Shown piece by piece: positions 10,965 to 23,607 of a DNA stretch of 64,000 nt (position 1 is its first letter; every line of letters starts with the position of its first letter). The DNA is from Parasponia andersonii (taxonomy: Eukaryota > Streptophyta > Magnoliopsida > Rosales > Cannabaceae). A model generated the notes under the pieces. That model was not told the origin of the DNA. It searched no databases and was given only the letters and a program-made list of their open reading frames with translations. Position numbers and translations under genes: made by a program. The stretch spans positions 161,296 to 225,295 of the forward strand of contig JXTB01000224.1 in assembly GCA_002914805.1 (NCBI GenBank), in the 5' to 3' direction.

Positions 10965-12927
10965 TGTCACAACCCAAAATACGGACTAGTGGCAGAAGGA
11001 GAATTTTGCAAAGATGAGAAATTCCTTGATTTATTTGAAAATGCCTAAAAAGTTTTAGTTTTATAAAACAGTCTATTTTATATAAAATATTTGGAATTCC
11101 ATCCCGTGAACCTCTCCTACAGTTCATATATACCATTAAACTTAAATCAAATAAATACCGAAAAGAACGTAAATCAAATATATGTTCAAGCATCATCATT
11201 ATTTACGTCAGAACAGACATCAGAATGGCATACATGAGTTCACAGACAAAAATAGAAAGTAGTAATCTTGGTTCAATGCTAAAACAAAACTCAAACAATC
11301 CAAACATCACAACGGCACACTTCCATCATTACCAAGACAACGAACTACAATCCCGTTGGCCCCTTACTCCTCTTAATCTCCAAGATCGCATTGGACACCA
11401 CCTGAGGAAGGGAGGAATGGAGTGAGCATAAAATGCCCAGTAGAAAAAACATTTACCTTGATCGAAAATATTTTAGTGATGGAAAGCTCCTACATGGTTA
11501 GTTTAAATCCAATACATACATATATGATAATCCAAAACCGAAATTCGTCACGTATATGTATAAATAAATCAGTATAATCAAAACTATTCAATTCAGATGC
11601 ACATGATACAAAACAACCCATACTCAGGAGCTCATATCCTCTCATTTGTGGAAACCCAAGATGATGGCACTAAGTATACCTAACAGTCTGCCTGACACCT
11701 AAGCCCATACCCCGAGGGGACACTCATATGTCGCCTACCAAACCTGGAAGGGCAACCGAATTTCTTACGTCTGCCAAATAGAAAGGTAATCAGAAGTAAC
11801 AAAACCTTGTGTGGGTTTACGGACTCTACACTGACGGTGGGGCACATAACGCCACACTGTAAACCCAAGATGCTAATACGGTACTCATGTATGATCCTAT
11901 GACACATGCAACACAGAAATGAAGTGTGAAAATAATCGTACTATGGTGTCTCAATAAAATAAGTATATTAGGTTTTTATAGAAAAATGGGCAGCACAACA
12001 ACCCTATTTTTGATATACCCAAAATAACCTGTACTCAGAAAATCCCCAGAACAATACAATATATATATATATATATCATACCATCACAGTCCATCACATA
12101 TGTTCAAAAAAACCAAAAACTACAATTGTTCTCATATGTTGCAGAAAATAAGGTTTATTCGAAAACAGTATAAAATAAAGGTAACTGAATCTGTACCTCA
12201 CAAGAATAGTGATACCACGTTATTGAATCCTCAAAGAGTCATCAACGATCGTCCGAAGGGTCGACAACCAATTCCAAGACCTTGATCATCCTCTTGCGAA
12301 AAACCAACTTCTCAACAGAGCTTCAATTCCACAAACAGACTTCTTCATTGAATTCCTAGCACCTAAAATAGCTAGATTAGATATATAACTTGTCCAATTC
12401 GGATCCGGGCCCATATCAGACCGGTGGCATGTAAATCGAGGCAAATCTTAGCCGTCTAATTTCGATTTTCGCGCCGATCACGAAACATAGGCAATATATA
12501 TATATCAAAATTCCCAATTTTCTAAGTACAATCCAAAAATGACAACAAAAACACGATCCAACGGCCGGATCAAAAAGTCAACTCAAGCTCAAAATATTCC
12601 AAAAATGACAACTTTTGATTCGGGTAGTATGGGGTTAAGATATATATATCTTGAGCTTCTTCTCAACGAGACGAATCCAACGAGCCCTGTTAGAGATCAA
12701 ATGGTGGCCGAAATCGTCGCCGACGACGAGAAATCCAAAACGATCCACTTCGTCTTCTTCAGCAACAACGGCTTCGGCAGTAGTTGGGGACGGTCGGCGG
12801 AGCTTCCTGGCGGTACGGCGAGCTCGCGCCAGGTGGTTGGCGGGCCAGACGGTAGCTTGGTCGACAGCACAGCCTCCCCTGGTGCGCCGTCCGAGAGTGA
12901 ACAGAGAAAGAGCGAGGGAGGCATCCA

Positions 12928-12968
<41 letters not shown>

Positions 12969-13188
12969 TGAGTGGGAGGGAGAGCCCATGTGGGTAAGTA
13001 AGGGATTGTGTAATTTTTTTAAAATTTACACTATAATCCCCAGTTCTTAAATCTCTATCAATTCAGTTCCCCAAAAATTACAATTTAGTCATTCTGCACA
13101 AAACTTTTGCAAATTAATTTACCCAATATAATACCCAAAAAATTGATAAAATGTCCAAATTACCCTCCCAAAAATCCGGGTTTTTACA
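10965..13188 (-). mobile_element. Solo LTR of a long-LTR retrotransposon, 2.2 kb
   Basis: The segment begins TGTCACAACCC and ends TTTTTACA, giving the TG...CA ends expected of an LTR. It is flanked by GGCCC (10960-10964) and GGCCT (13189-13193), a 5-bp target duplication with one mismatch. No gag or pol lies beside it, so it is best read as a solo LTR left by recombination. Its inferred sense is the minus strand: a GC-rich block after a (CT)n tract near 12930-12966, then a long AT-rich body. The region around 17900-19800 is a diverged relative in the opposite orientation. Small open frames inside it (for example around 12539-12997) are products of its GC-rich block and the GA microsatellite and not genes. 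Confidence 0.72.
12930..12966. repeat. (GA)n microsatellite
   Basis: This is a run of GA dinucleotides inside the solo LTR. The relative at 17900-19800 has a short CT-rich tract at the equivalent position, so the tract is probably an old feature of the family. Confidence 0.9.
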
Positions 13189-13301
13189 GGCCTCACTTTT
13201 ATTGTTTCTACAACAAAATAATAAATGCACAAAATAAAGAAAAAAATAAAATAATAAACAATTTTTTTGTGATGTAAAAAGAAAATGAATATACTTAGTC
13301 C

Positions 13302-13462
13302 AATAATTATTGGATTTAAAACTTCACATTACCCATTAAGAATTAAAATGGTACTTCTTGTTTTTGTTGTAAGCAAGAAAAAGAGACTAATAATTATTGG
13401 ATTTAAAACTTCACATTACCCATTAAGAATTAAAATGGTACTTCTTGTTTTTGTTGTAAGCA
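13302..13462. repeat. Exact 74-bp direct repeat, period 87
   Basis: Bases 13302-13375 recur at 13389-13462 without visible change, separated by 13 bases. The exact match suggests a recent local duplication. The open frame across it only reflects the repeat. Confidence 0.9.
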
Positions 13463-13499
13463 GATATAAGTGTATATAAGACTGGATACAATTTTTTCT

Positions 13500-13960
13500 A
13501 AGAATGACAACGGGGTGGATTTGAGACGGTTTTTCAATTACCATCCTTAGCCCTAAAAGTTAATTATAATACTATATCCGCCTCATTAATTATTTTTTTA
13601 GACGTCAAGATGGTGCAGATATTAACCTACAGGTAATGGAGAAAACTATGGTTACCTATTACCTATTGATAATAATAAAATATTATAAAAAAATAAGATA
13701 AAAATACTAAATCTTTTTCATAATTAACAAAAGATTAAATACAACAATATATTAATAATTTTCAAACTCTAAAATTTAAATATGTAATTATATATAATTC
13801 TCAAAATTTATTATTTTACCAAAAATATAAAAATATAAATAATGTAAAATTAAATATATATTTATATGTATAATAAGTATTCTATGTGAATACATAATAT
13901 ATCGAGATGAGTATGATATGAATTATACTAATATCGTCCACGCAACATATTTGTATATTA
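13500..13960 (+). repeat. Dispersed noncoding repeat, copy 1
   Basis: This AT-rich segment is collinear with 52960-53350. Shared blocks include a GTTAATTATAAT-like start, a TATTAACC stretch with AATGGAGA, and TACAACAATATA followed by TTTCAAACTCTAAA. Neither copy has coding capacity. The ends are unclear, so element class is unknown. Confidence 0.55.
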
Positions 13961-14929
13961 ACGGTGTGGCTATCCTCTACTCTAGTCATTTTTTTTGTTT
14001 GAATAATTTTTTCCTCTCTTCGTTCAGATCAGATAAGCACGTGTACCCATAACCAGAAATTATGTCTTCATCTCTAATTCTTTCGTTTCATCCGTGTGAT
14101 ATAAATCCAGTGGCCTAAAAATTAGACCGTACGTAGAGAAACATGCAGCCTCTCACTAGCCGCTCTCAATTTATAAAGAGATTTTTGTCTAAGATCAGCT
14201 ATTTTATGTCTCCTTTATATTCATATTAGTCAAATAACACTACAACATCACTTTCAAAAAATAAATAAATAAATAACACTGCGTCATCCTATTATTAGCA
14301 CTTTATTTCTTTATTAACTTCGTACAATATGATTCTACTATTTTAGGATGATGTGTCACTATTAATTAGTTGGACTTAGAAAAGAAAAACAAACGATAAT
14401 GGGACTTAGGGAAAAAAAAAAAAAAAAAAAAACAAACGAGCAATGCTACGGTGCTCAACATCATAAAGAGCGTCTAAGAGTGTATGTCTGTTGTATTTTT
14501 AAGTGTAATTATAATCGACCAACAGTAATAAACTGCTATATTACGACATTAAGCAACGTATATTTCCACCGTACATTGCTATATAGCATTACTCGATATA
14601 ACCCGCTTCTAATGATAATGTCTCGTTATTTAATTATTATTAACATCCCCTGATTCCACACACGTATGTAAGGGTATTTGTATTAATATTTAGTGAAATC
14701 GGGAGACGTTAATCGACTTAGAAATGATAAAATAGTGAAAACTTAAAACTTATTAAACTTTCTGAGAGAAAAAGAGAAATTCTTCTCATAATTATACATA
14801 GTCTAATTTATACATATATACATACTCACATTGTAGATCTCTCATAAAAATATACATAATGTACACACACTCAATAATTACAAAATCCTCTATTAGAAAA
14901 CCACAGCATCAAAATGCTTATATACACAA
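13961..14929. other. Gene-free AT-rich DNA
   Basis: I see no gene here. A short imperfect duplication sits around 14365-14440, where a GGACTTAG block is twice followed by an A-rich tract and ACAAACGA. The remainder looks like intergenic or eroded transposon DNA. Confidence 0.4.
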
Positions 14930-16660
14930 GCCGCGGTCACAAAATCAGCGCTCCTTCTCTAACTCACATATCATCCGTACCTTCTGCAATGTAAGAATAT
15001 TAATGAGTATAAAACTCATTAAGTAACGTATGCAGATGCAGAGTATATATAACATGAAACAAATAGTTATATGGTTGGGATCCCTGTGTATATTGTATTA
15101 CCTGATAAGATCGTGAATTGCATACTGAGCCACTCAGAGAACGTATAACATATCATGAGCTATATGGAGGCCTTGAGCCCCAAAAATCCCCTGTGTGTAC
15201 AGCAGAAGTCCACCTCATACCACCGTCAGAGTGTTCCCGAAGGAACCATAGTGTCCCCGAAATGACCAGAGTGTTCCCAAATGAACCAAAGTGTCCCTGA
15301 AAGAACCATATCACATATTTGGGTGCTGGTCCACCACACCCTATTTACCAATACTCGTCGGGCAATACAAATACACCACGCATTAATGTCTCATGCAAGA
15401 CTGACTAACAGATACGTACATACACATATCCAAATATTTTACATTCACAGTAAATAAAGAATTTCTTACATTGCAGGTGTAACGTTACTTACCTTATGTC
15501 CACAGAAAAGATAGTAAAAATGGTCAGTATCCTCTGTGGTAAGGTGTGTGGAAGACCTGATATCAATTTCATTACTATAATGTAAAATGCTTAAAGAAAG
15601 CAACCACAAGCACAAATTACAACTTTCACAAAATCAGAAAATCTAATCATAAAATGAATCAAAATGGCACATACTTTCATAAAAACTAGTCCATTTGGTT
15701 TTAAAAATATTTGGAAAGTACCTCTCCTATTTTTAGGATATTCCCACATGATTAAAATCATGATTTAAGATCTGCAATAACAATCCACAAGCCAATTCCC
15801 ACATAAATACCTCAAAGAGGATCATTTAGAACAACCTAGGTGCACTTGAATTCCTTTCGGTTTAAACAGAGTTCAAAACCACTTTTATACTTGTATATCA
15901 TCATAACCAGCCAGTAAATAGGTGTAATCTACATAAAAGGATCAATGTCTTACACATTCCAAGTAATGAAATCAAATTACAAGTGTAGACAACTTATTCC
16001 AACAATGAAAACACTTGAATCCACAAATAACAAATTTTGGGGTTTTAAGTCAAACTTTAATCCTCTACTTAAATTCTATGTTTCCAACCATATATAAGGT
16101 TTTCTAGGACCTTTATTCATCAAATAAAAGTTTTGATTTAAGGACTAATGCAATAGAAATAAATTACCAATTCCAAATTCCATAAAAACCTCACCTTGAC
16201 TAGTTTGAACTTTTGTTGAAGCTCTTGCCTTCTTCTTCCACAAAAATAATTTCTATGGCTTAGAAATTGATCTTAGGACTCAAGGGGACCTAGAGGAATC
16301 ATTAATTAAGTGGTATTAAGTGGAGAATTAAAATAATAAAACAAAACCTAGGAAGGAGAATTAGTAGAATTACCTTGACTAGTTTGGACCTATCTTGCTT
16401 TCTTGAGCTCTAAATTAAGTTCTACCACTTAGAAACTCTTGGAAATGGTTAATGGGTGCTGAGATAAGTCTAAAAATAAGTGGGAGAGTTTCAGGTCATA
16501 GCTGGAGAGAAAGGAGAAGAAAATGACTAGATTTAGTCCAAAGTGATACTTAATAACTAAGAAATGGCATAATTTAAGTTCTAAGAGGTATTTTGAGAAT
16601 TTTACACTTTACTTTCCATATGTCCAGCTCTAAAACATCCTTAGCATACTCACCACATTG
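14930..16660 (-). mobile_element. LTR-like noncoding retrotransposon relic
   Basis: The layout resembles the noncoding long LTRs on either side of it. Read on the minus strand it has a CT-rich start near 16500, then an AT-rich body, then a more GC-balanced segment with a short minisatellite. An internal imperfect duplication relates 16190-16300 to 16370-16450 (the ACCTTGACTAGTTTG block). No TG...CA ends, target duplication or coding sequence were found, so the class is inferred from overall structure only. Confidence 0.35.
15229..15308. repeat. Four-unit minisatellite of about 20 bp
   Basis: Four consecutive units share the pattern GTGT-CCC-A-GA-CCA with small changes. They lie in the GC-balanced part of the surrounding LTR-like relic. 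The open frame across them is incidental. Confidence 0.8.
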
Positions 16661-17899
16661 CTGGTCCATCCTATACACCCAAGTGTAGACCAACATGGTG
16701 AAGTCTAGCTTAAGAGGTGAAAACTAGTCATACTTTGACCTATAATCCCATATGGTCAATCTTATTATAATCTAGTAAAACCTAGCCCTATAACCAATCA
16801 TTAAATATAAAAATAAGTCAATTAGACTCCAATTAATAATGCAAACAAAGTATCAATGCCTAATTATTAGAGTGCACAAAGATGACATTACGCGATTAAG
16901 CTTAATCTAAGCTAGCTTAGTGTAATTAAACACAGTTCAGTACAGTAACTGCCACCTCGTGCTTCCCTGAAACCAACATTTTGGCAAATGCTAGAAATAG
17001 TTTCTACATATTAAATAAAATCTATTTGACGTGTTAAACGCACAGTCAATTTGGCTCCAAAAAGCGTGAAAAATGCATTTTACCGAAAAACTACTATTTG
17101 ACCAAGTTATCAACAGATATGATTTTAATACATGTTCGTATAGTATTACTATTCATAAATGTATTCTTTGTCCCTTTCACACACCAAGCTCTCTCTCTCT
17201 GAGGGTACTGGACCTTTACACTGCATAGGAGCACTTCCACAAATATTAGTACAATAATACAGATAATTTAACAATTAAAATGAGTAATTTACCATGAAAT
17301 TGATACTAGTTGCTTGATATGTCTATTATGCAATATGAATATATTTATTATTAGCTTATTATGTATGTGAGAATCTTGGGCATCACAATTATAATGGAGA
17401 GAAAATCAGACAAAAAATAGAACAGCTGGTCATATTTTCAGATTTTTTTTCCCCTGGAGTCCTACGTAATTAGGAAACTAGTATTTTGGAAACATATAAA
17501 CACAAGAAAATGATCGGTCAACTTTCCTTTTCTTATCTAATTCTCTTTCCTTTATAGCTTTCCTAATCCAATTCATATTACTAAGTTGAATTTGATATCT
17601 TCAATTTTCCTATTATCTACGTTTATTTTTTGAGGAAAATTCTCTATTATCTACATGGTATCTTATTTTAGACACGTAAATAGATAAACACATTATATAT
17701 TCTATTTCTGAATTACGTTAATTTTCGTAGAATTATATTGAACAATATTTAGTGAGTGAGACTCTTTTTGGACTATATTCCTCTATACCGTGCATGGTTT
17801 CAATTTCAAGGACTCTTAGTTGAGCAATAAATTCTTCTCACTTAGTTTTCTCTCTCTTTCAATAAATTTTTTTCTCTCTTTTTCAATAAAAAAGATTGC
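16661..17899. other. Gene-free DNA between LTR-like relics
   Basis: No coding similarity or RNA gene was recognised. The region is AT-rich with short CT tracts near 17190 and 17850. It separates two LTR-like relics of opposite orientation. Confidence 0.4.
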
Positions 17900-19800
17900 A
17901 AGGATGCTTTTCTAAAACCCCTTAAATTTTGGAAGGGTATTTTAGTTTTTTGAAATATATATATATATATAAATTGAATTAAAAATTTAAATTTTGGGTT
18001 AATTTGAAAGAAATTTTGATAGAAAGACTAATTTGCAAAACCGAAGGACTATTTTGAAATAAAATTTTAAAATTAGAGACTTATGTACAATTTTTAAAAA
18101 ATTGTACTGTCCATTTAAGAGCAGATACGTAGCCTGCTCATTCCCCTTATATCACCTTCTCTCTCTCTCACACACGATTTACCGGCCAAAACGCCGATTT
18201 CCGGCGTTGCTCCGACGAAGCTCTTCCCAACATCGACGAGGACCGCTACCGGCTGGCAAAGAGAGCCCAGCTCCGGACGATCACCACTCCGCAGGTCCCG
18301 CCGCCTGAAAGCTCGTAGTTCACCGGAAATAGCCGAAAAACGCTGCAGCTTCCGAAGCTCGCTGGTGCCGATTCCGGCGTCGTTTTGCCATGAAACCGGT
18401 TGGGTTCCACTCGTCTCGTCACGTTCTTCAACATGGTATATATATCTTGACTCAAGATTGTCCGAATTAAATTTTGTCATTTTTGATAATTTTGAGCTAT
18501 TTTCATTTTATATTTAAATTTTTCAATCTGACTGTTAGATCATAAAATAAACTTCATATTTGTAATGTACTAGTGAAAACAAAAAATTTGATATATATAT
18601 TGTCTATATTTGGTGACGGGAAAGAAAATCTAAATTTAATGGCTTTGATCGTTTCATTTTGCGTGTCGTGGGCCCAGGTTCGGCCCGAGCCCGAATCAAT
18701 TGAACTATATATCTAACCTAGCGTTTTTGGGTGTTCTGAATGTAGTAATGAAGTCCGTTTAACGATCTGAAGCTCCAATTGAAAATCAAGTTTTCAAACC
18801 TATCGATCAAAGACTCTAAAATGGCGCTCGACCTTCTTAACAATACCCAAATGACGCCAAACTTTCTCTATAGTTCCGTAGCACTATTTGAATACTAAAT
18901 TGAGGTAGGGGATTCAATTTTCTTATTTTCTATTATTTTCATTAAAATTAGAATTTATTCTAAAAAATGAAATTTTGTGATTTTATTAAATTGAATTATT
19001 TCAATAGTTATTTTAATGAAATATGAATTTGTGAAACATTGTAGACTGTTCTAGATATTTTTAAATATGATTTTATACAAGTTTTTTATACTTGGAATTT
19101 GGTAAAACCATAGAGACTGTACTTTTGGATTTTAAAGTACAAAATGGATTTTAACTAAAAATCAGAGCATGTCTAGAACGTTAAACCACTGCATGGTTGT
19201 TTGAGACTCTATATATTACATATTTTATATGATCATGCATGAGAGTCGTCTTAGATATCACGGTATTGTAGTAAGCGGACTAGTACACCCGCCTTCGGTG
19301 AGAGCCCGTAAACCCGCGCGAGGTTTGTTTTCTGACTATCTCCATTCGATAGGCGTAGGCATTCGGTGCCCCTCCAGTTCGGTAGGAGTTGACACATGGA
19401 TGTCCCTCCGGTTTTCAGATATAGATGTCAGGCAGAGAGCACTTAATACATGTAGTATAAGTTGCTCTAGTTGTGATGAGAGGATGAGAACTCATGTGAT
19501 GTGTTGATTTATGTGATGTACACTATGCTTGTTTTAGTATGGTTTTCTATCTGTTTTAACCTGGATGTATATCTGGTTTTGGTTTGAGCATGATTTTCTG
19601 TAAAGATTCTCTATATATGTTTCGAATGCTCTATATTTATTAAAATACTTTCCAGAACTACTAACCATGCAGTTGTATTGAGAATTACTAAAAAGGTTTT
19701 TTCCAAAAAGGTAATTGAGTTTTCTACTGAGCATTCACGTGCTCACCCTCTACTTCCTTCCCTTTTCAGGTGTCAAATTATTCTATGATAGATATTCGTA
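17900..19800 (+). mobile_element. LTR-like relic related to the solo LTR at 10965, opposite orientation
   Basis: Read on the plus strand, this region follows the reverse complement of the solo LTR in order. Both have a TAAAACCC-type start, a CT-rich tract, a GC-rich block with GCCG repeats, a TATATATATCTTG motif, a GGGCCC block, then AACTATATATCTAACC and a stretch ending near TCAGGTG. Similarity is clear but diverged. The terminal part after 19770 no longer matches, so the copy is probably truncated. No gag-pol is present. Confidence 0.55.
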
Positions 19801-20954
19801 TTGCTTGGCAAGCATGTTTGGCATATGCTTGCAGTTTCAATCCTCTTCATTGGTTGGTTAGTACTCTGTATCATTTTCTCATTTTCTAAGTCAAATTTAT
19901 TTAGCCATTAGTAGTATGTTTACTAAGTGGATGTATGAGGAAGATTTCGATATTTAATCGAGTACTTAGACATAAAAATGATTTATGACAATTATTTTAA
20001 CTATGGGTCTATGGTTTTAAATTGAACACTTTCATTAAATTTAATAATTTAAATAAAAAGTTTCTAAAATTTATTATTTATCATTTCTCTAAATTTAAAA
20101 TTAAAAATACCTTAGAAATTTAAAACTAGTAGATAATGTTATAATTTCTCGAGTTGGTCCAATATTAAAATTTACTTACTCTTGAGGACTAAAACTTAAA
20201 TTTTAAGTACTCAACTTTTTCTGAAAATTTTGAAAATTTCTGTTTATCACTGTTTTTACTTAAATTTACTAAAAGTCTTTTGATTCTCTTTTCATTCATG
20301 GAAACTTATATGAAAGTCTCATATACATTCTCTTTCTAGAAATAAATAGCTGCATACGTGGTATACTATATATAAGAAATCAAATAACGGACTGGATAAA
20401 GGTTGAATTCTAATCTTTTTGTGTTGTTATCAATTTACTGTATACCTTTTATCGGATTAAACGACCATTACAAAAACACCGTAACATAAGCCATAAAAAA
20501 AATAATTAGTAAATACAAAACCTATTTAATCAATTTAGTTAATTGAATAAATATATATTAATTCATGTTTTGAGTTTAACTAATAACATTCACTAATTAT
20601 AAAAAAAGGAAAATATAACTCAGGACCCTTAAAAATTGAACCCCGACCTAATATCAAATTCGCATCCCACCCCGCCCAATAAACTAAGCCCAGTGGCCTT
20701 GATTCAGTTTCTGAACTTGTTTGCTCTAGAAACCGCTATAAGACAAAGGGACTTAGCAGATGGTACCTGTTGTACTCATATGACTTCACAAAGTGTCAAT
20801 TGTCTTCTGTTTTGAGATCTGTTATACCGTGAGACTGTGAAATGAATGTCCGACTCTTTCTAAGTCATGTTATGCACAACCTAAATGAACCTTCATTTTA
20901 GTACTCGTTCATATTAATATGTCTTAAGACGTTGAGGTCTTTCTAGCATGAGTT
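19801..20954. other. AT-rich upstream region of the PPR gene
   Basis: This holds eroded DNA next to the LTR relic and then the promoter side of the PPR gene. From about 20690 the base composition becomes more balanced, which may mark the transcribed leader. No separate gene is seen. Confidence 0.4.
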
Positions 20955-23180
20955 ATGAAAAAGCTAAATCTTTCATTCTTCAATGCTATGAAACCAGCAC
21001 CTCAACCTGAGAAAACTATCAGAATCGTATCTTTCAATGCTATGATCAACCGCCTCTCATCCCAAGGATCTCACCATGAAGTTCTTATAACATTCTCATC
21101 TATGCTCCAAACCAATACCCCTCCAGACACTCACACATTCCCTAGTTTGTTTAAAGCTTGCACATTTCTGGACCTCTTTAAACTTGGCCTTTCGGTCCAT
21201 CAATGTGTCGTCGTTAATGGGTTTTCATCGGATTCTTACATTGCGTCTTCTTTGATCGACTTCTATGCCAAGTTTGGGTATGTTTGTCGTGCCCGCAAAA
21301 TGTTTGATAATATGTCTGAGAGGAATGTTGTTCCTTGGACTGCCGTTATTGGATGCTATTCACGTGCAGGCAACTTTTATCAAGCATCATTGTCGTTCAG
21401 TGAAATGCGGCACCAGGGAATTCAACCTAGTCCAGTTACATTATTAAGCTTGCTCCAGGGAGCTTTGGAGCTTACCCATGTGCAGTGTTTCCATGGCTGT
21501 ATAATTTCGTACGGCTTTGAGTGCCATGTTAATTTGATGAATTCATTATTAAATGCGTATGGTAAATGTGGAGGCATTAAGGATGCCAGGAGAACGTTTG
21601 AATATATGACTCAAAGAGACATAGTTTCGTGGAATTCTTTGATGTCAGGCTATTCCCAGACTGGGAATGTCACAGAAAATTTTCAGCTTTTGTATAGAAT
21701 GAGAATTGAAGAGATAGAGCCTGATAAACAGACATTTGTCTCTATTGTCTCTGCAGCCGCAACACAGAGTAATCTTAGATTGGGAAAATTGGTGCATGGG
21801 AAAATTATACGAACTGGATTTGAATTGGATAGCCATGTTGAAACGTCACTTGTAGTTATGTACACGAAGTGTAGTAGTGTATATTCTGCCTTTCAGATAT
21901 TTCATCAGATAAAAAATAAGGATGTGATTTTGTGGACGGCGATGATCTCAGGACTTGTACAGAACGACTGTGCAGACAGGGCACTGACTGTTTTCTCCCA
22001 GATGTTAAAGTCAAAAACAGAGCCGTCTACTAATACTGTGGCTAGTGCTCTTGCAGCTTGCGCTAAACTGGGTTCTCTTGATATGGGAACATCGATCCAT
22101 TGTTATGTGCTAAGGCAAGGAATAATTCTAGACACCCCTGCCCAGAATTCTCTTGTTACCATGTATGCGAAGTGTGGGCATCTGCATCAAAGTCGAGTGG
22201 TTTTTGAAAGGATGGGCATTAGAGATTTGGTTTCTTGGAATGCTATAGTTGCTGGATATGCTCAAAATGGCCATTTATGTCAAGGCCTGTTCCTCCTCTC
22301 TGAGATGAGAACAACTCTTCAGAAACCAGATTCATTGACTGTAGTCTCTCTCCTCCAAGCTTGTGCTTCTATTGGGGCACTTCATCAGGGAAAGTGGATC
22401 CACAGCTTTGTCATTAGAAGTTGTCTTAGACCATGCATTTTGGTGGACACAGCTCTGGTCGACATGTACTCAAAGTGCGGAGACTTGAATACTGCTCATA
22501 AATGCTTTAATGAAATGTCAGAACAGGACCTTGTCTCGTGGGGAACGATTATATCTGGACATGGTTGTCATGGCAAAGGAGAGACTGCTTTGAGGATGTA
22601 TTCAGAGTTTTTGTGCACTGGGATTCAACCGAATCATGTCATTTTCCTCTCAGTTCTCTCAGCTTGCAGTCATAATGGGCTTGTTGAGCAAGGTTTAAGC
22701 ATATACCAGTCCATGACTGAAAATTTTGGTCTTGCACCAAACCTTGAACACCGTGCTTGCATTGTTGATCTCCTCAGTCGAGCTGGAAGGGTAGAGGAAG
22801 CATATAAATTCTACAAGAGAGTGTTTCCAGAACCTACAGTAGATGTTTTAGGCGTACTCATTGATGCTTGTCGGACTAATGGTAATGTGGAACTTGGTGA
22901 AATTATTACGAGAGAACTTCTCTTGTTGAGACCTGTGGATGCTGGAAACTATGTGCAATTGGCTAACAGCTTTGCATCAATGAACAAATGGAAGGGTGTT
23001 GGTGAGGCATGGACCCAAATGAGGTCTCTTGGTCTGAAAAAACTACCTGGCTGGAGCTTTATTGAGTTACATGGGATTGTAGAGACATTCTTTACAAGTC
23101 ACAATTCACATCCTCGACTTGAAGATATAGTACAAACATTGAAAACTTTAAGGAGGGAAATGAGAAAATTGGGCCATTAA
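20955..23180 (+). CDS. PLS-class pentatricopeptide repeat protein with E-type C-terminus
   Basis: This is one uninterrupted frame of 741 residues, as is usual for intron-poor plant PPR genes. PPR proteins bind organellar RNA one base per repeat and direct editing, splicing or stability. Repeats run through nearly the whole protein. Typical repeat phrases are VVPWTAVIGCYSRAG, DIVSWNSLMSGYSQTGN, DVILWTAMISGLVQND, LVSWNAIVAGYAQNGH and ALVDMYSKCGDLNTA. The last 100 residues (DACRTNGNVELGE, YVQLANSF, LGLKKLPGWSFIE) form the E/E+ extension. No DYW deaminase follows, so if it edits RNA it would need a partner. The first Met is at 20955; a second at 20985 is possible. The protein strongly resembles the Arabidopsis product At4g04370 as I recall it. 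Mitochondrial or plastid location is inferred from the family. Confidence 0.95.
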   Translation: MKKLNLSFFNAMKPAPQPEKTIRIVSFNAMINRLSSQGSHHEVLITFSSMLQTNTPPDTHTFPSLFKACTFLDLFKLGLSVHQCVVVNGFSSDSYIASSLIDFYAKFGYVCRARKMFDNMSERNVVPWTAVIGCYSRAGNFYQASLSFSEMRHQGIQPSPVTLLSLLQGALELTHVQCFHGCIISYGFECHVNLMNSLLNAYGKCGGIKDARRTFEYMTQRDIVSWNSLMSGYSQTGNVTENFQLLYRMRIEEIEPDKQTFVSIVSAAATQSNLRLGKLVHGKIIRTGFELDSHVETSLVVMYTKCSSVYSAFQIFHQIKNKDVILWTAMISGLVQNDCADRALTVFSQMLKSKTEPSTNTVASALAACAKLGSLDMGTSIHCYVLRQGIILDTPAQNSLVTMYAKCGHLHQSRVVFERMGIRDLVSWNAIVAGYAQNGHLCQGLFLLSEMRTTLQKPDSLTVVSLLQACASIGALHQGKWIHSFVIRSCLRPCILVDTALVDMYSKCGDLNTAHKCFNEMSEQDLVSWGTIISGHGCHGKGETALRMYSEFLCTGIQPNHVIFLSVLSACSHNGLVEQGLSIYQSMTENFGLAPNLEHRACIVDLLSRAGRVEEAYKFYKRVFPEPTVDVLGVLIDACRTNGNVELGEIITRELLLLRPVDAGNYVQLANSFASMNKWKGVGEAWTQMRSLGLKKLPGWSFIELHGIVETFFTSHNSHPRLEDIVQTLKTLRREMRKLGH

Positions 23181-23607
23181 CTTCATTACCGGCCTAAAAT
23201 TCGGAGTGTCTTAGAATTGTTGTAAAGGTGAGAGACGCCTAAAGCTTTTTGAAGATATTGCCACCTCAGACTATTTCCTTTACGTCATGGGATGTTTTGC
23301 TAATGTGTCTCAAATGCTGTGGACAAGAAATTACAGTTATTGATATGCAGAGTGTCAACCCTCTTCTTATTGCAGCCCTCCCTCCTTGCTGCTGGCTACT
23401 CCTGCCCTTCTCTCCCTCTCCGACGGTAACTACCTTTTTCCCAACCATCTTTTCATCCTTTCCGTTAAACCAATATATATTAGCTTGAGGAAAAGCAAAC
23501 ATGAGTGAAGGCGACATACAACAAACAGTGAACACAGTTCCTTTCTCAATTTTTTTCTTCCTAAATAAATAAATATGCTTTTAGAATTATGTTACTCGTA
23601 CAATCTA
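23181..23607. other. 3' flank of the PPR gene
   Basis: This probably contains the 3' untranslated region. Short open frames on both strands have no recognisable content and are rejected. Confidence 0.4.

Noticed and set aside
12539..12997. Open frame of about 150 codons with a Gly/Ser-rich middle and an Arg-Glu repeat tail
   Set aside because: It lies inside the solo LTR, its tail is the translation of the GA microsatellite, and overlapping frames on both strands are equally open because the block is GC-rich.
15229..15308. Possible CRISPR-like spacing of short repeats
   Set aside because: Units are contiguous without spacers and the DNA is plant nuclear, so this is a minisatellite.
18102..18480. 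Overlapping open frames on both strands
   Set aside because: They fall in the GC-rich block of the LTR-like relic and show no family similarity.
23249..23535. Open frames on both strands after the PPR stop
   Set aside because: They have no recognisable domain, and their position fits the 3' untranslated region and flank of the PPR gene.
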